Assembly: GCA_965237855.1 (NCBI GenBank) | Contig: CBDEGK010000004.1 | Coordinates: 620,001 to 684,000 of the forward strand | DNA from: CBDEGK01 sp965237855 | GTDB lineage: Bacteria; Pseudomonadota; Gammaproteobacteria; Pseudomonadales; Halieaceae | DNA length: 64,000 bases | Direction: 5' to 3' | In this document: in pieces, positions 34,256 to 42,508 of the stretch | Layout: each line of letters starts with the position of its first letter | Position numbering within the stretch: position 1 is the first letter of the stretch | Program-made: the position numbers and the translations under genes | The notes under the pieces: generated by a model | What the model saw: only the letters and a program-made list of their open reading frames with translations | Databases searched by the model: none | Told to the model about the DNA's origin: nothing

Positions 34256-35293
34256 ATGTCCGCCAACAACCACAATGCCATACTCCGCTACGCCACTGGA
34301 ATAGGCGTAAGTGCGGGCCTCGCGTTCACCCTGGCCTGGCCGCTGTCATTCCTCGCACCTTTATTGACTGCAACATTTCTCTCGGCGAAAAAGCCGGCAC
34401 CGGGCTTACGTGAAGTAATGGCTATCTTGCTGGCCATCGCCGTAATCTTCGCCGTGGGACTCTGGCTGACGATTTACCTCTATCTTTACCCGGCGGTGTT
34501 CCTGCTATTTTTTTCCTGGGCCTTGTACCTGGTATTCCTGGCCTCGGCCCGCGGTAGGTCGCCCTTCATTGTGTTGCTCTACCTCATGGCCCTGATGATG
34601 CTACCGCTACTGGGTTCCTCTTCAACCGAGGTGGCCACAACAGTTTCCTACGGCTTTCTGCTCTCCGCGCTGACAGCGCTGTTGGTGGTGATTGTCGCAG
34701 ACTGGATTTTCCCGGTGACGGCCGAAATTGAAGAAGAAGCCGCCGTCAGCTTGCCAGTCAACGAAGCGGCCAATTCGGCCTGGCTCAGTCTCGGGGTGGT
34801 CTTGCCCATCGCAATTGTCTGCCTTAGTTTCAGCCTCAGTGGCGCCCTGCTGCCCCTGCTGATGATTGCTATCCTGGCGCAGAAACCGGACTTTTCCACC
34901 GGTGCCGCCGGTGGCAAGGCGCTGATTGCTGCCAATCTGCTGGGTGGACTCGCTGCGGTTGTTTTCTACCAGTTGATCCTGATTTCCCCAACCCTGCTGT
35001 TCACCGTGCTGGGCCTGGTGGGCCTGGCGCTGTTGTTCGGTCGTAAATTATTTTCCGGTGATCCCATGGCACCCTTGTGGGGGTCTGCGTTCACTGCCCT
35101 GCTGGTGTTGATCGGCTCTGGCACCGGTGCCTTCGGTGATGAGGCGGATGCCAAGTTTTACCAGCGCATATTTCAGATTACACTGGCCGTGTGCTACGTG
35201 GTGGGGGCCTTGTCCCTGCTACAGCGCGCCGGCATTCGCAAACACTGGCTGGCGATAGGTCATTTTATCTATCAACGGCTGGCATTGAGATAA
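34256..35293 (+). CDS. DUF2955 inner-membrane protein, probable efflux partner of HlyD
   Basis: 345 aa, with about ten hydrophobic helices in two similar halves, the first starting ATGIGVSAGLAFTLAWPLSFLAP and the second LGVVLPIAIVCLSFSLSGALL. It matches DUF2955/fusaric-acid-resistance-like (AaeB) proteins. These pair with HlyD adaptors, usually in the next gene; here the only HlyD in the window lies 7 kb upstream, beyond seven unrelated cassette genes. A pump for small aromatic or organic acids is the likely function. A K+-channel-like gene follows at 14 bp, same strand. Confidence 0.78.
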   Translation: MSANNHNAILRYATGIGVSAGLAFTLAWPLSFLAPLLTATFLSAKKPAPGLREVMAILLAIAVIFAVGLWLTIYLYLYPAVFLLFFSWALYLVFLASARGRSPFIVLLYLMALMMLPLLGSSSTEVATTVSYGFLLSALTALLVVIVADWIFPVTAEIEEEAAVSLPVNEAANSAWLSLGVVLPIAIVCLSFSLSGALLPLLMIAILAQKPDFSTGAAGGKALIAANLLGGLAAVVFYQLILISPTLLFTVLGLVGLALLFGRKLFSGDPMAPLWGSAFTALLVLIGSGTGAFGDEADAKFYQRIFQITLAVCYVVGALSLLQRAGIRKHWLAIGHFIYQRLALR

Positions 35294-35307
35294 CAGGAGC
35301 AGGCAAG

Positions 35308-35976
35308 GTGGAGACAACGCCAACCAAACGAGATAATTTTATCTGGCTGTTAATCGCGCTAATCCTCCTGCTGTTCAGCAGCGCATTGCTGTCTCAGCTA
35401 CAGAGCGAGTACGGCGCCACCCTGGTGAACATTACCCTCACCGTCACAATACTGGTAGCAGTGTGGTCGATCCAGCAAGAGAAACGCTGGTATCACTCCA
35501 AATGGGGAGTCAGTATCATCGTCGCCGGCCTGGCATTTGGAGACTCTTTCCTGGAAAGCTCGCAGTTACCGCTGATTCACATGTCTTTTATTTTGTTGTT
35601 CATTATCACGAGTACAGTCTTGGCCGGCCGCCAGGTGCTTTTTTCCGGCAGCGTGGATTTCAATAAAATCATTGGCGCCATCTGCATTTACATATTGATG
35701 GGGTTGGCATGGGCAATGGCATACCTGATCACTGAGCAGATGTTCCCCGGCTCCATGTCAGGTTTTGGCGACGGCTCCTGGCAGGACAATCTGGGGACGG
35801 CGGTGTACTACAGCTTTGTTACCCTGACCACGCTGGGCTACGGTGAAATTACGCCGCTGATGCCCCTGTCACGATTCCTCGCCTATACCGAGGCGGTAAC
35901 CGGCCAGTTTTACATCGCGATATTAGTCGCCAGTTTGATTGGTGTTCGCCTGGCGGCCATACAAAAAGAGCATTAG
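35308..35976 (+). CDS. Two-TM ion channel domain protein (potassium-channel-like)
   Basis: 222 aa from GTG 35308, which has CAGGAGC upstream and follows the DUF2955 stop by 14 bp; the long reading from 35191 lies inside the DUF2955 gene. About six hydrophobic segments; the final pair flanks a pore helix and filter-like TLTTLGYGE (Ion_trans_2 type, canonical TxGYG). FGDGSWQDNLGTAVYYSFVTL is the pore-loop lead-in. No cytosolic RCK or cyclic-nucleotide domain. Probably a small K+-selective channel in the inner membrane. Operonic with DUF2955 and convergent with the PLD lipoprotein by a 4-nt overlap. Confidence 0.82.
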   Translation: METTPTKRDNFIWLLIALILLLFSSALLSQLQSEYGATLVNITLTVTILVAVWSIQQEKRWYHSKWGVSIIVAGLAFGDSFLESSQLPLIHMSFILLFIITSTVLAGRQVLFSGSVDFNKIIGAICIYILMGLAWAMAYLITEQMFPGSMSGFGDGSWQDNLGTAVYYSFVTLTTLGYGEITPLMPLSRFLAYTEAVTGQFYIAILVASLIGVRLAAIQKEH

Positions 35977-37520
35977 AGCTGACTCTCCAGTGGCAGTATG
36001 CCGTAGAAGCCCGACTTGAAGCGCATCCACCAGGTGCTCTCGGGTTCCTTGTGGAGCACCTCTTCCTCACCGGATAGTTTGTGTCGCCACTGCATCTTGC
36101 CCTCTGGACCTATCTCTACCTTGTAGGCAAAATCCTGCACGGTCTCATCAACGGTAGCCTGTAGCTCTCCGACGAACCCAGGTGCATCCAGGATAATGCC
36201 CATCTCGGTATTGATATCGATCGAGCGGGGATCAACATTGAGCGAGCCGATGAACAGCCAGCGCTCATCCATCATGATGGCCTTGGTGTGCAGTGTGGTC
36301 CGCAAGCCCGGGTTCCGATTGCCACCACTGGCACTGGTTTCGAATACCAGCACGCCAGCTTCAACCAGCGGTTTGCGGTATTTCGCGTACTTGGGATGCA
36401 CCGCCGTATGGTTATTGGAGGCCAGGGAATTCGTCAACACGGCAACCGTCACACCGCGCTGGTGCGTTTCAATAAGGTACTGGGTTAATCCCTGCCGGGG
36501 AATAAAATACGGCGAGTAAAGAATAACTTCTGATTTTGCACCATCAATCATACTACCCAAAGATTGCGCCAGTCGTTGATAGTCCCGGGATACCGGGTTC
36601 AGCAGCTTCTCCGGGTCATCGGAAATCACGTGAGCTTCCGCGTAGTAAGGAATTATATCCTGGCGCAGCAACTGCGCCAGGATGCCTTCACCGATGTCGG
36701 GGAGATAGACATAGTCCGGGTGATTCTCGCGCCATTCGTCGACGTCGGCACGAACCGCGGCCAGGTCCTCATCTGCCACGTCGCCCTCAAAGGCTTCCAT
36801 CGGCACGCTCAGTGAGTGGTTCCAGAAGTCGTCGAAACTGTCACTCACCTCAGGGATTAAACCACCAAATAGCAGCAGCTCAAAATCCCAGAACAGGATG
36901 TTGGGATCGCGGTCAAAGTACTCGCCGGCGATATTGCGCCCGCCGATGATGGTAACCAGTCCATCCACGGTGAAGGACTTATTGTGCATGCGCCGATTGG
37001 CGCGTTTGAAGTCCGCCAGGTAGTTGAGGCTACCAATACCTTGGCGTGAGATGGGATTAAACATCCTCACCTCGATATTGTCGTGGGCGTTGAGCAAGCC
37101 CAGCCCCTCGTCATTGGCGGTGGTAAATATGTCGTCCAACAACAGCCGCACCCGTACCCCACGGTCGGCCGCTCGCAGGAGTGCTCCCGCAAATTCTTTG
37201 CCGGCATCATCGGGCTTGATCAGGAAATACTGGGCATCAATGGTGGATTCCGCCATATCGGCAAGATCGAGACGCGCGTCAAAGGCGTCCGCGCCGTCAG
37301 CCAGCGGATACACAGCGGTGTCCTGGGGCGCATCGGTCAACCAGATATCGTCGAGAGTCGCCAGGGCACCCTCCTCCGCGGGCAGCCCCTGGTAGGAGGC
37401 TTGCTTGGGATAGTCGAAGGGCACACTGGTACAGGCGGCAACCAGTAGGGTGCTCAAGGCTAGTGCCAACCGGGCGCGCAGACTTTGAACGGCAGAGTGT
37501 CTGGAAACAGCAGCAGTCAT
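35973..37520 (-). CDS. Phospholipase D family lipoprotein (cardiolipin-synthase-like)
   Basis: 515 aa from ATG 37520, chosen for the lipoprotein signal VAACTS (Cys30); the longer reading from 37643 lacks one and enters the upstream gene. Two HKD motifs are visible: HNKSFTVDGLVTIIGGRN and HTKAIMMDERWLFIGSLNVD, each with the following Ser/Asn and GGR/GS context. The overall plan matches the ClsC/YmdC-like group, which makes or exchanges phosphatidyl groups; periplasmic lipid anchoring suggests remodelling at the membrane surface. The lipoprotein form is unusual for Cls and argues for a general PLD. It starts 19 bp after the SDR gene stop, same strand. Confidence 0.85.
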   Translation of the reverse strand: MTAAVSRHSAVQSLRARLALALSTLLVAACTSVPFDYPKQASYQGLPAEEGALATLDDIWLTDAPQDTAVYPLADGADAFDARLDLADMAESTIDAQYFLIKPDDAGKEFAGALLRAADRGVRVRLLLDDIFTTANDEGLGLLNAHDNIEVRMFNPISRQGIGSLNYLADFKRANRRMHNKSFTVDGLVTIIGGRNIAGEYFDRDPNILFWDFELLLFGGLIPEVSDSFDDFWNHSLSVPMEAFEGDVADEDLAAVRADVDEWRENHPDYVYLPDIGEGILAQLLRQDIIPYYAEAHVISDDPEKLLNPVSRDYQRLAQSLGSMIDGAKSEVILYSPYFIPRQGLTQYLIETHQRGVTVAVLTNSLASNNHTAVHPKYAKYRKPLVEAGVLVFETSASGGNRNPGLRTTLHTKAIMMDERWLFIGSLNVDPRSIDINTEMGIILDAPGFVGELQATVDETVQDFAYKVEIGPEGKMQWRHKLSGEEEVLHKEPESTWWMRFKSGFYGILPLESQL

Positions 37521-37539
37521 TATTATTCTCTTTCCCTGG

Positions 37540-38262
37540 CTAGAATGTCTCTTTGTGCGTACGTAAGTCCAGTTCATGGGTCCACGCATTGCGCGGCTGC
37601 TGATAGATGTACAGGTAAGCATCGGCAATACCCTGTAGACCAATCAGTCCCTCCTCGCCCATCTCTTCATACCACTCCGGCACCAGCTTGGCGATCTTTT
37701 CCCCGCGGATGCCACCGTCTATCACAACGTGCCCCACATGAATGCCCTGGGGTTGAAATTCCCGGGCCAGGCTCTGGGCCATGTTGCGCAATCCCCCTTT
37801 GGCGGAGGCGAAAGCCGCATAACCGGGTCGACCGCGCATGGAAGCACTGGCACCGGTGAACAGCAGACAACCCTCACCCCGCTTCGCCATGGGCTTGAGC
37901 GCTTCGCGGGCAAACAGAAAGCCACCGAAACAGGCAATCTGCCAACATTTCTCAAAATGGCGGGCCTCCATTTCCAGAAAATTCCCCGGCATGTTGTTAC
38001 CGGCATTGAAAATCGCCAGGTCAACCGGGCCGATGGCCTCCGCCTGCTGCAACAGATTGATCACCTGCGCTTCCTCGGTAACATCGCAGACTACCGAGGA
38101 CGCCTGGCCACCGTGGGCTTCGACGCTGGCCACGGTGGCATCCAGCTTCTCCTGGGTACGTCCCGACACCACCACGTGCAATCCCTTCATTGCCGCCGCC
38201 AGGCACAAATACGAACCCAATCCCTCCACGGGCCCGACCCCCGCCACTACCGCTACCTTCAT
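37540..38262 (-). CDS. Short-chain dehydrogenase/reductase, catalytic Tyr replaced by Phe
   Basis: 240 aa, classical SDR length. Cofactor loop AGVGPVEGLG (Gly8, 10, 14, 16) follows the first strand, NAG is at about 86-88 and the active-site serine region is TGASASMRG. The YxxxK motif reads FASAK (Phe151, Lys155), so the catalytic tyrosine is missing. Either it is a non-catalytic or altered-mechanism SDR, or Tyr148 a few residues upstream (GYAAFASAK) serves. The final residues LDLRTHKETF are typical of a subgroup of SDRs found near sulfotransferase and DUF1214 genes. Divergent from the MFS transporter gene. Confidence 0.83.
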   Translation of the reverse strand: MKVAVVAGVGPVEGLGSYLCLAAAMKGLHVVVSGRTQEKLDATVASVEAHGGQASSVVCDVTEEAQVINLLQQAEAIGPVDLAIFNAGNNMPGNFLEMEARHFEKCWQIACFGGFLFAREALKPMAKRGEGCLLFTGASASMRGRPGYAAFASAKGGLRNMAQSLAREFQPQGIHVGHVVIDGGIRGEKIAKLVPEWYEEMGEEGLIGLQGIADAYLYIYQQPRNAWTHELDLRTHKETF

Positions 38263-38358
38263 ATTCAGTGTCCGTTCAGTTTAACTATGTACGTTTACAT
38301 CTTAGTCGCAGACTGCGAGACTTTCCCGCTGCAGGATAAATAAACATATAAGGTACCT

Positions 38359-39807
38359 GTGTTCTCTTTTACTCAACGAATGGGCTATGGGGTTGGCGGC
38401 GCGGTATTCGCCATCAAGGAAGCAGCCTACGCGGTTTTCATATTGCTCTTCTACACCCAGGTGCTGGGTCTGTCAGGCAGTGCTACAGGGGTGGTGCTAT
38501 TCCTGGCGGTAATCTGGGACGCGATCAACGACCCCATGATTGGGGCCTGGTCAGACCGAACCCGCAGCCGCTGGGGCCGCCGTCATCCCTTTATGCTGGC
38601 TGGCGGCATTCCCATGGGTGTTGGTTTCCTGGGGCTATTTTCGCCACCGGATATGGTGCTGGACAGCCAGTGGCTGCTGGGGGGCTGGTTACTGTTTTGG
38701 TCGATCTGGATTCGCACCTTCCTGACTTTTTTCACCATCCCCCACATGGCGCTTGCAGCAGAGATTACCAGCGACTATCACGATCGCAGCCAATTGCTGG
38801 GAGCGCGCACCGCGTTTGGTTTTCTCGGCGCTGTATTGCTACCTGCAGCAGGTATGTATTTCCTGTTCCAGGAGCAAGGGGGAATTGACGGCCGCTTCCA
38901 GGCCGCAAACTACCCCACCTACGGGCTCTGGTCCTGCCTGTTGGTCTGGTTGTTCGCCAGTGTCGCCATCTTGTCCACTCGTCGCTATATTCCCCAGATC
39001 AATCACGCAGAGCATCGCTTGCCCAGCAGTACCGGCATACTGGGTTTGTTCGAGGATTTCTTCCTGGTCCTGCGCAACGCTAATTTCCGCACCATTCTTT
39101 TCTACGACATTGCCGCATCCACCTCTTACGGCATCCTCATCAGTCTCAACATCATGGCCTGGACCTACTACTGGGAGCTCTCTGCGACCGAGGTGTCTAT
39201 TATCCTGGGCGTGCCATCACTGATTGGCGTGCCGATGGCCGTCGCATTGATGGGCCCGCTCGGCAGGCGCTGGTCCAAGCAGAAAATACTGCAGATAGCG
39301 ATCGCCCTGATGATCCTCGATGCAGCCTGGGTCTTCCCCCTGCGCATGTATGACCTGATCCCGGCCAACGGCCACTGGCTGGTATTCGCTTTGCTGTTTG
39401 CACAAATGTTTATCTGGATGTTCCTGTTCGCACTGCGCGTCATCTCTGCATTCAGCATCATCGCTGACGTCACTGATGAACATGAGCTGAACCATGGCGT
39501 GCGCCAGGAAGGCGGTTTTTACGCCGCCATGAACTTCACGACCAAGTTGGCGGGCGCCCTGGGGCCGCTGTATGCCGGCCTGGTGCTGGACTTGATCGAT
39601 CTAAAGGAAGGCATACTGCCTGGCAACGTCGGCGCGGGCACCCTTGATGGCCTGGCACTATTCCTGGCGCTTGGCGTCATTCCTCCTATGCTGGTGGCCT
39701 GGCGCTTTACCTTTCGCATCACCATGAGCCAGGAAAGACTGGCACAGGTGCAAGCCGAACTGAAAGCTCGCGCCGACCAACTTGCCGCCAACAAAGAAGT
39801 CATCTAG
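38359..39807 (+). CDS. MFS transporter, GPH (glycoside-pentoside-hexuronide) type
   Basis: 482 aa, 12 TM helices, GTG start. The N-terminal part has AVIWDAINDPMIGAWSDRTRSRWGRRHPF, the conserved GPH loop DxxxDPxxGxxxDRTRxRxGRRRP, and GARTAFGF in helix 5, with ADVTDEHELNHGVRQEGGFYAA in the second half (MFS_2, PF13347). Usually these symporters import sugars or sugar-like or aromatic compounds with H+ or Na+. It is the first gene of a probable operon: 9 bp to the thioredoxin-fused gene and 14 bp from there to the UGSC selenoprotein gene, so its substrate may be the one they process. Confidence 0.87.
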   Translation: MFSFTQRMGYGVGGAVFAIKEAAYAVFILLFYTQVLGLSGSATGVVLFLAVIWDAINDPMIGAWSDRTRSRWGRRHPFMLAGGIPMGVGFLGLFSPPDMVLDSQWLLGGWLLFWSIWIRTFLTFFTIPHMALAAEITSDYHDRSQLLGARTAFGFLGAVLLPAAGMYFLFQEQGGIDGRFQAANYPTYGLWSCLLVWLFASVAILSTRRYIPQINHAEHRLPSSTGILGLFEDFFLVLRNANFRTILFYDIAASTSYGILISLNIMAWTYYWELSATEVSIILGVPSLIGVPMAVALMGPLGRRWSKQKILQIAIALMILDAAWVFPLRMYDLIPANGHWLVFALLFAQMFIWMFLFALRVISAFSIIADVTDEHELNHGVRQEGGFYAAMNFTTKLAGALGPLYAGLVLDLIDLKEGILPGNVGAGTLDGLALFLALGVIPPMLVAWRFTFRITMSQERLAQVQAELKARADQLAANKEVI

Positions 39808-39816
39808 CCTGAACCC

Positions 39817-41247
39817 ATGAGCTTACGATACGAATTAATCCTCAAGAGAGATTGTCCCACCTGCCTCATGCTGGAACCGGTGGTGGCAGAACTGGAGGCT
39901 GCAGGCATTTCCCTGGCAATTTATAGCCAGGACGACCCGGCGTTTCCCGCCAGTGCCTCCACGGTGATCGATGATCGTGAACTGGAGCATTCCTGGCGCT
40001 GCAATATCGAAATTGTGCCGACCCTTATTGCCTATGAGGATGATGAGGAACAGCAGCGCGCCGAGGGCTGGGTACAAACCGAGTGGGCACAGATTCTAGA
40101 GCTGGAAAACCTGGGCTCAGAGCTGCCCGGCTTTCGCCCGGGCTGTGGCTCACTCAGTGTCGGTCCCGGCATGGTGGAAACCCTGGCCCTGAAATTTGGC
40201 GAGATCACACTGGCCGCCCGCAAACTGGAGCTGGGCGGTATGGAAGATCCTCTCGAGGCCTGTTACGCACGGGGCTGGAGCGATGGATTACCGGTTGTGC
40301 CACCGACTGAAATTCGCGTGGTCAGAATGCTGTCGGGCAGCCGCCGTTCCCCCGATGAGGTGCTCGGTATTGTGCCGCCAGACTTGCAGCCCTGCACCAT
40401 CGAAAAAGCCGCCATCAACGCGGTCATGGCGGGCTGCAAGCCCGAGTATTTCCCTGTGGTTATCGCCGCCCTGGAAGCGGCCCTGATCGACGAATTCTGC
40501 ATGCACGGCCTGCTGGCTACGACCTGGTTTTCGGGCCCCATGGTGGTGGTGAACGGCCCTATTACTAAAGCCATCGGCATGAACAGCGGCGTCAATGCCC
40601 TCGGTCAGGGCAACCGCGCCAACGCGACGATTGGGCGCGCCCTGCAACTCATTATTCGCAATGTGGGTGGCGGTAAGCCGGGCGGCGTAGACCGCTCCAC
40701 CCTTGGCAACCCGGGTAAATACACCTTCTGCTTTGCGGAAAACGAAGAGGACTCCTGTTGGGAATCCCTGGCGGTTGAGCGTGGTGTTGAAGAGGGCAAA
40801 TCTGCCGTGACCCTGTTTGCCGCCGACGGCGTCCAGGGCATGGCTGATCAAAAATCCCGCGAGCCCGATTCCCTCTGTCACAGTTTTGCGGCTAGCTTGT
40901 TGACGGTGGGGCATACAAAGTTTTCCATGCTCGGTGACGCCTTCATCGTGATGTCACCGGAACACCAGCATGTGTTTCGGGAGGCCAGCTGGAGCAAGCA
41001 ACAGGTCAAAGACCGGATCCTGGAATTAACCACCCGCTCCGGCGCCGAACTGATCGGCGGCGTGGACGGCATGGCAGAAGGTATGCCAGACTTCATCAAG
41101 GACATGGACTTACCGAAATTCAAACCCGGTGGGCTCAATATTGTTCACGCCGGTGGCGGCGCAGGTTTATTCAGCGCCATCATTGGCGGCTGGCTCGCCA
41201 GCGGCGATATGGGCAGTTCTGCCGTCACTAAAACAATCGATGAGTAA
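39817..41247 (+). CDS. Thioredoxin-like N-terminus fused to a large unknown domain, UGSC partner
   Basis: 476 aa, cytosolic. Residues 1-90 look like a thioredoxin/glutaredoxin fold: YELILKRDCPTCLMLEP with the redox pair Cys13-x-x-Cys16 and a cis-Pro-like IEIVPTLIAY. The rest (about 140-476) is a separate domain with GWSDGLPVVPPTE, CTIEKAAINAVMAGCKPEYF, VVVNGPITKAIGMNSGVNALG and NIVHAGGGAG; I do not recognise its function. It contains several cysteines (Cys195, Cys206 region) that could be functional. Tight linkage to a UGSC selenoprotein suggests that a thiol/selenol redox step is shared. AG-rich ribosome-binding site not strong. Confidence 0.72.
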   Translation: MSLRYELILKRDCPTCLMLEPVVAELEAAGISLAIYSQDDPAFPASASTVIDDRELEHSWRCNIEIVPTLIAYEDDEEQQRAEGWVQTEWAQILELENLGSELPGFRPGCGSLSVGPGMVETLALKFGEITLAARKLELGGMEDPLEACYARGWSDGLPVVPPTEIRVVRMLSGSRRSPDEVLGIVPPDLQPCTIEKAAINAVMAGCKPEYFPVVIAALEAALIDEFCMHGLLATTWFSGPMVVVNGPITKAIGMNSGVNALGQGNRANATIGRALQLIIRNVGGGKPGGVDRSTLGNPGKYTFCFAENEEDSCWESLAVERGVEEGKSAVTLFAADGVQGMADQKSREPDSLCHSFAASLLTVGHTKFSMLGDAFIVMSPEHQHVFREASWSKQQVKDRILELTTRSGAELIGGVDGMAEGMPDFIKDMDLPKFKPGGLNIVHAGGGAGLFSAIIGGWLASGDMGSSAVTKTIDE

Positions 41248-41261
41248 AAGGAGATCGCGCT

Positions 41262-41783
41262 ATGACCGACATCCTGCTTGACCCCACCGCGGAACTGGCC
41301 GCGCAGGCCCGCGCTATCTTGCCGCGACTGACCAGTCTCGACGGCAAAACCATTGGCTTCCTGGATATCAACAAGCCTCGCGGCAAGGAGCTACTGGACC
41401 GCTTACAGGAGCGTTTCGAGGAGCTGGGTGCGACTATCAAGCGCTACAGTAAGCCCACCATGACCCGCGTCGCCCCGCTGGAAGTAAAGCAGCAAATCGC
41501 CAGCGAATGTGACGCCGTCGTTGAAGCACTAGCCGACTGAGGCTCCTGCACGTCGTGCAGTCTGCATGACATCATGGACCTTGAAAGCCGCGGTATCCCC
41601 GGCGGTTATATCCTGTCGGAAGAATTTCGCGAGGCGGACATCGCCCAGAGCGAAGCGCTGGGTTTTGAATCACCCAAGGTCTTCGTGGAACACCCGATCC
41701 AGGACCGCACCGATGAAGAGATGTACGAGATTGCCGACAAGGCGTTCGAGGATGTTGTCGGCCTCGTGCTGGATTCTGGCTAA
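41262..41783 (+). CDS. UGSC-family selenoprotein (Sec encoded by in-frame UGA)
   Basis: 173 aa read with selenocysteine at codon 93 (TGA 41538-41540). The reading frame is open on both sides: the first 92 codons (MTDILLDPTAELAAQ... to VVEALAD) and then GSCTSCSLHDIMDLES onward to TAA at 41781-41783. The sequence at the UGA is U-G-S-C, the signature of the UGSC selenoprotein family described from marine metagenomes. A SECIS-like hairpin starts 11 nt after the UGA. A strong AAGGAGA site precedes the ATG. Function unknown; a selenol/thiol redox role with the thioredoxin-fused neighbour is inferred. Automated calling would cut it at codon 92. Confidence 0.9.
41552..41570 (+). other. Bacterial SECIS-like hairpin
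   Basis: GTCGTGCAGTCTGCATGAC folds as an 8-bp stem (41552-41559 with 41563-41570; one G-T wobble) and a GUC apical loop whose first base is G, as SelB-binding SECIS loops require. The loop begins 20 nt after the UGA and the hairpin is inside the coding region. A competing shorter hairpin, CTGCAC-GTC-GTGCAG at 41546-41560, is also possible. Confidence 0.75.
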
Positions 41784-41785
41784 AT

Positions 41786-41863
41786 GGGGTCAGAGTCCGC
41801 CATGAAAATTGCTCAGATGCGAGAATTCAACTTCAAACCTTCAACGAAATGGACTCTGACCCC
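41786..41863. repeat. GGGGTCAGA-type inverted repeat element a
   Basis: Arm GGGGTCAGAGTCC (41786-41798) is exactly repeated inverted as GGACTCTGACCCC (41851-41863), with a 52-bp spacer. It lies between the selenoprotein stop and the convergent HAD gene and may act as a terminator hairpin. Related elements are at 55920 and 57166. Confidence 0.85.
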
Positions 41864-41870
41864 GTATACT

Positions 41871-42503
41871 CTAATTCAACGCTAAACCTAGAATATTCTC
41901 CAACTCGGCAATAGCATCATCCGGCTCAACCACCTTGATGGTGGTTAGCCCCAGCGCTTTCGCCGATTTGAGATTCTGGCCGATGTCGTCGAGAAAGATC
42001 GCTTGCTGCGCTTCCACGCCCAGCCGCTCCAGGGCGATCTGGTAGATACGCGGATCGGGCTTTCGCACCCCCTCCACGGCTGACTCCACATACACGTCAA
42101 ACAGCGACTTAATCTCTGTATTAGAGCTGGACGCATCATCATTCACCCAGTTGTTGGTCAGGGCTGCCAGCTTGTAGCCGGCCTCCCGCAATTTGACGAT
42201 GGCGTTGATCATGTTGTGAAACACGCCGCCGCTGCCGGCCACCTCGCCAAAAATCGCCTCTGAGCTCAAACCCGGCGCGCCCGCCTCGGTCAGTTCCACG
42301 TCAAACTGGGCAAAGAACTCGGCGTTCATGGCGATCTCGCCCCGCTCCAACCTACCCCAGGCGCTATCGTGGCCATTGCTCACAATCATCCGATTAATGA
42401 AGTTTGGCTCCAAACCCTGCTCGCGTTCGGCATTGGCGAAGGCCTGCATGGGCGAGGCAATTACCACGCCACCCAGGTCAAAAATTACAGCAGTTATTGT
42501 CAT
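41871..42503 (-). CDS. HAD superfamily (IA) hydrolase
   Basis: 210 aa from ATG 42503, 5 nt after the DUF481 stop. HAD motif I is FDLGGVV with nucleophile Asp9; the usual second Asp (DxD) is Gly11, as in the soluble-epoxide-hydrolase N-terminal/YihX-like subgroup. Motif II is ALTNNW, motif III lysine is in GVRKPDPRIY and motif IV is IFLDDIGQN. A cap domain separates motifs I and II. Such proteins dephosphorylate small phosphates or act on haloacids; no substrate is evident. Probably co-transcribed with the DUF481 gene upstream. Confidence 0.87.
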   Translation of the reverse strand: MTITAVIFDLGGVVIASPMQAFANAEREQGLEPNFINRMIVSNGHDSAWGRLERGEIAMNAEFFAQFDVELTEAGAPGLSSEAIFGEVAGSGGVFHNMINAIVKLREAGYKLAALTNNWVNDDASSSNTEIKSLFDVYVESAVEGVRKPDPRIYQIALERLGVEAQQAIFLDDIGQNLKSAKALGLTTIKVVEPDDAIAELENILGLALN

Positions 42504-42508
42504 TTCTA

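Noticed and set aside
41546..41560. CTGCAC-GTC-GTGCAG as the SECIS hairpin
   Set aside because: Kept as an alternative only: its loop is 12 nt after the UGA and the stem 6 bp, less suitable than the 8-bp hairpin at 41552-41570.
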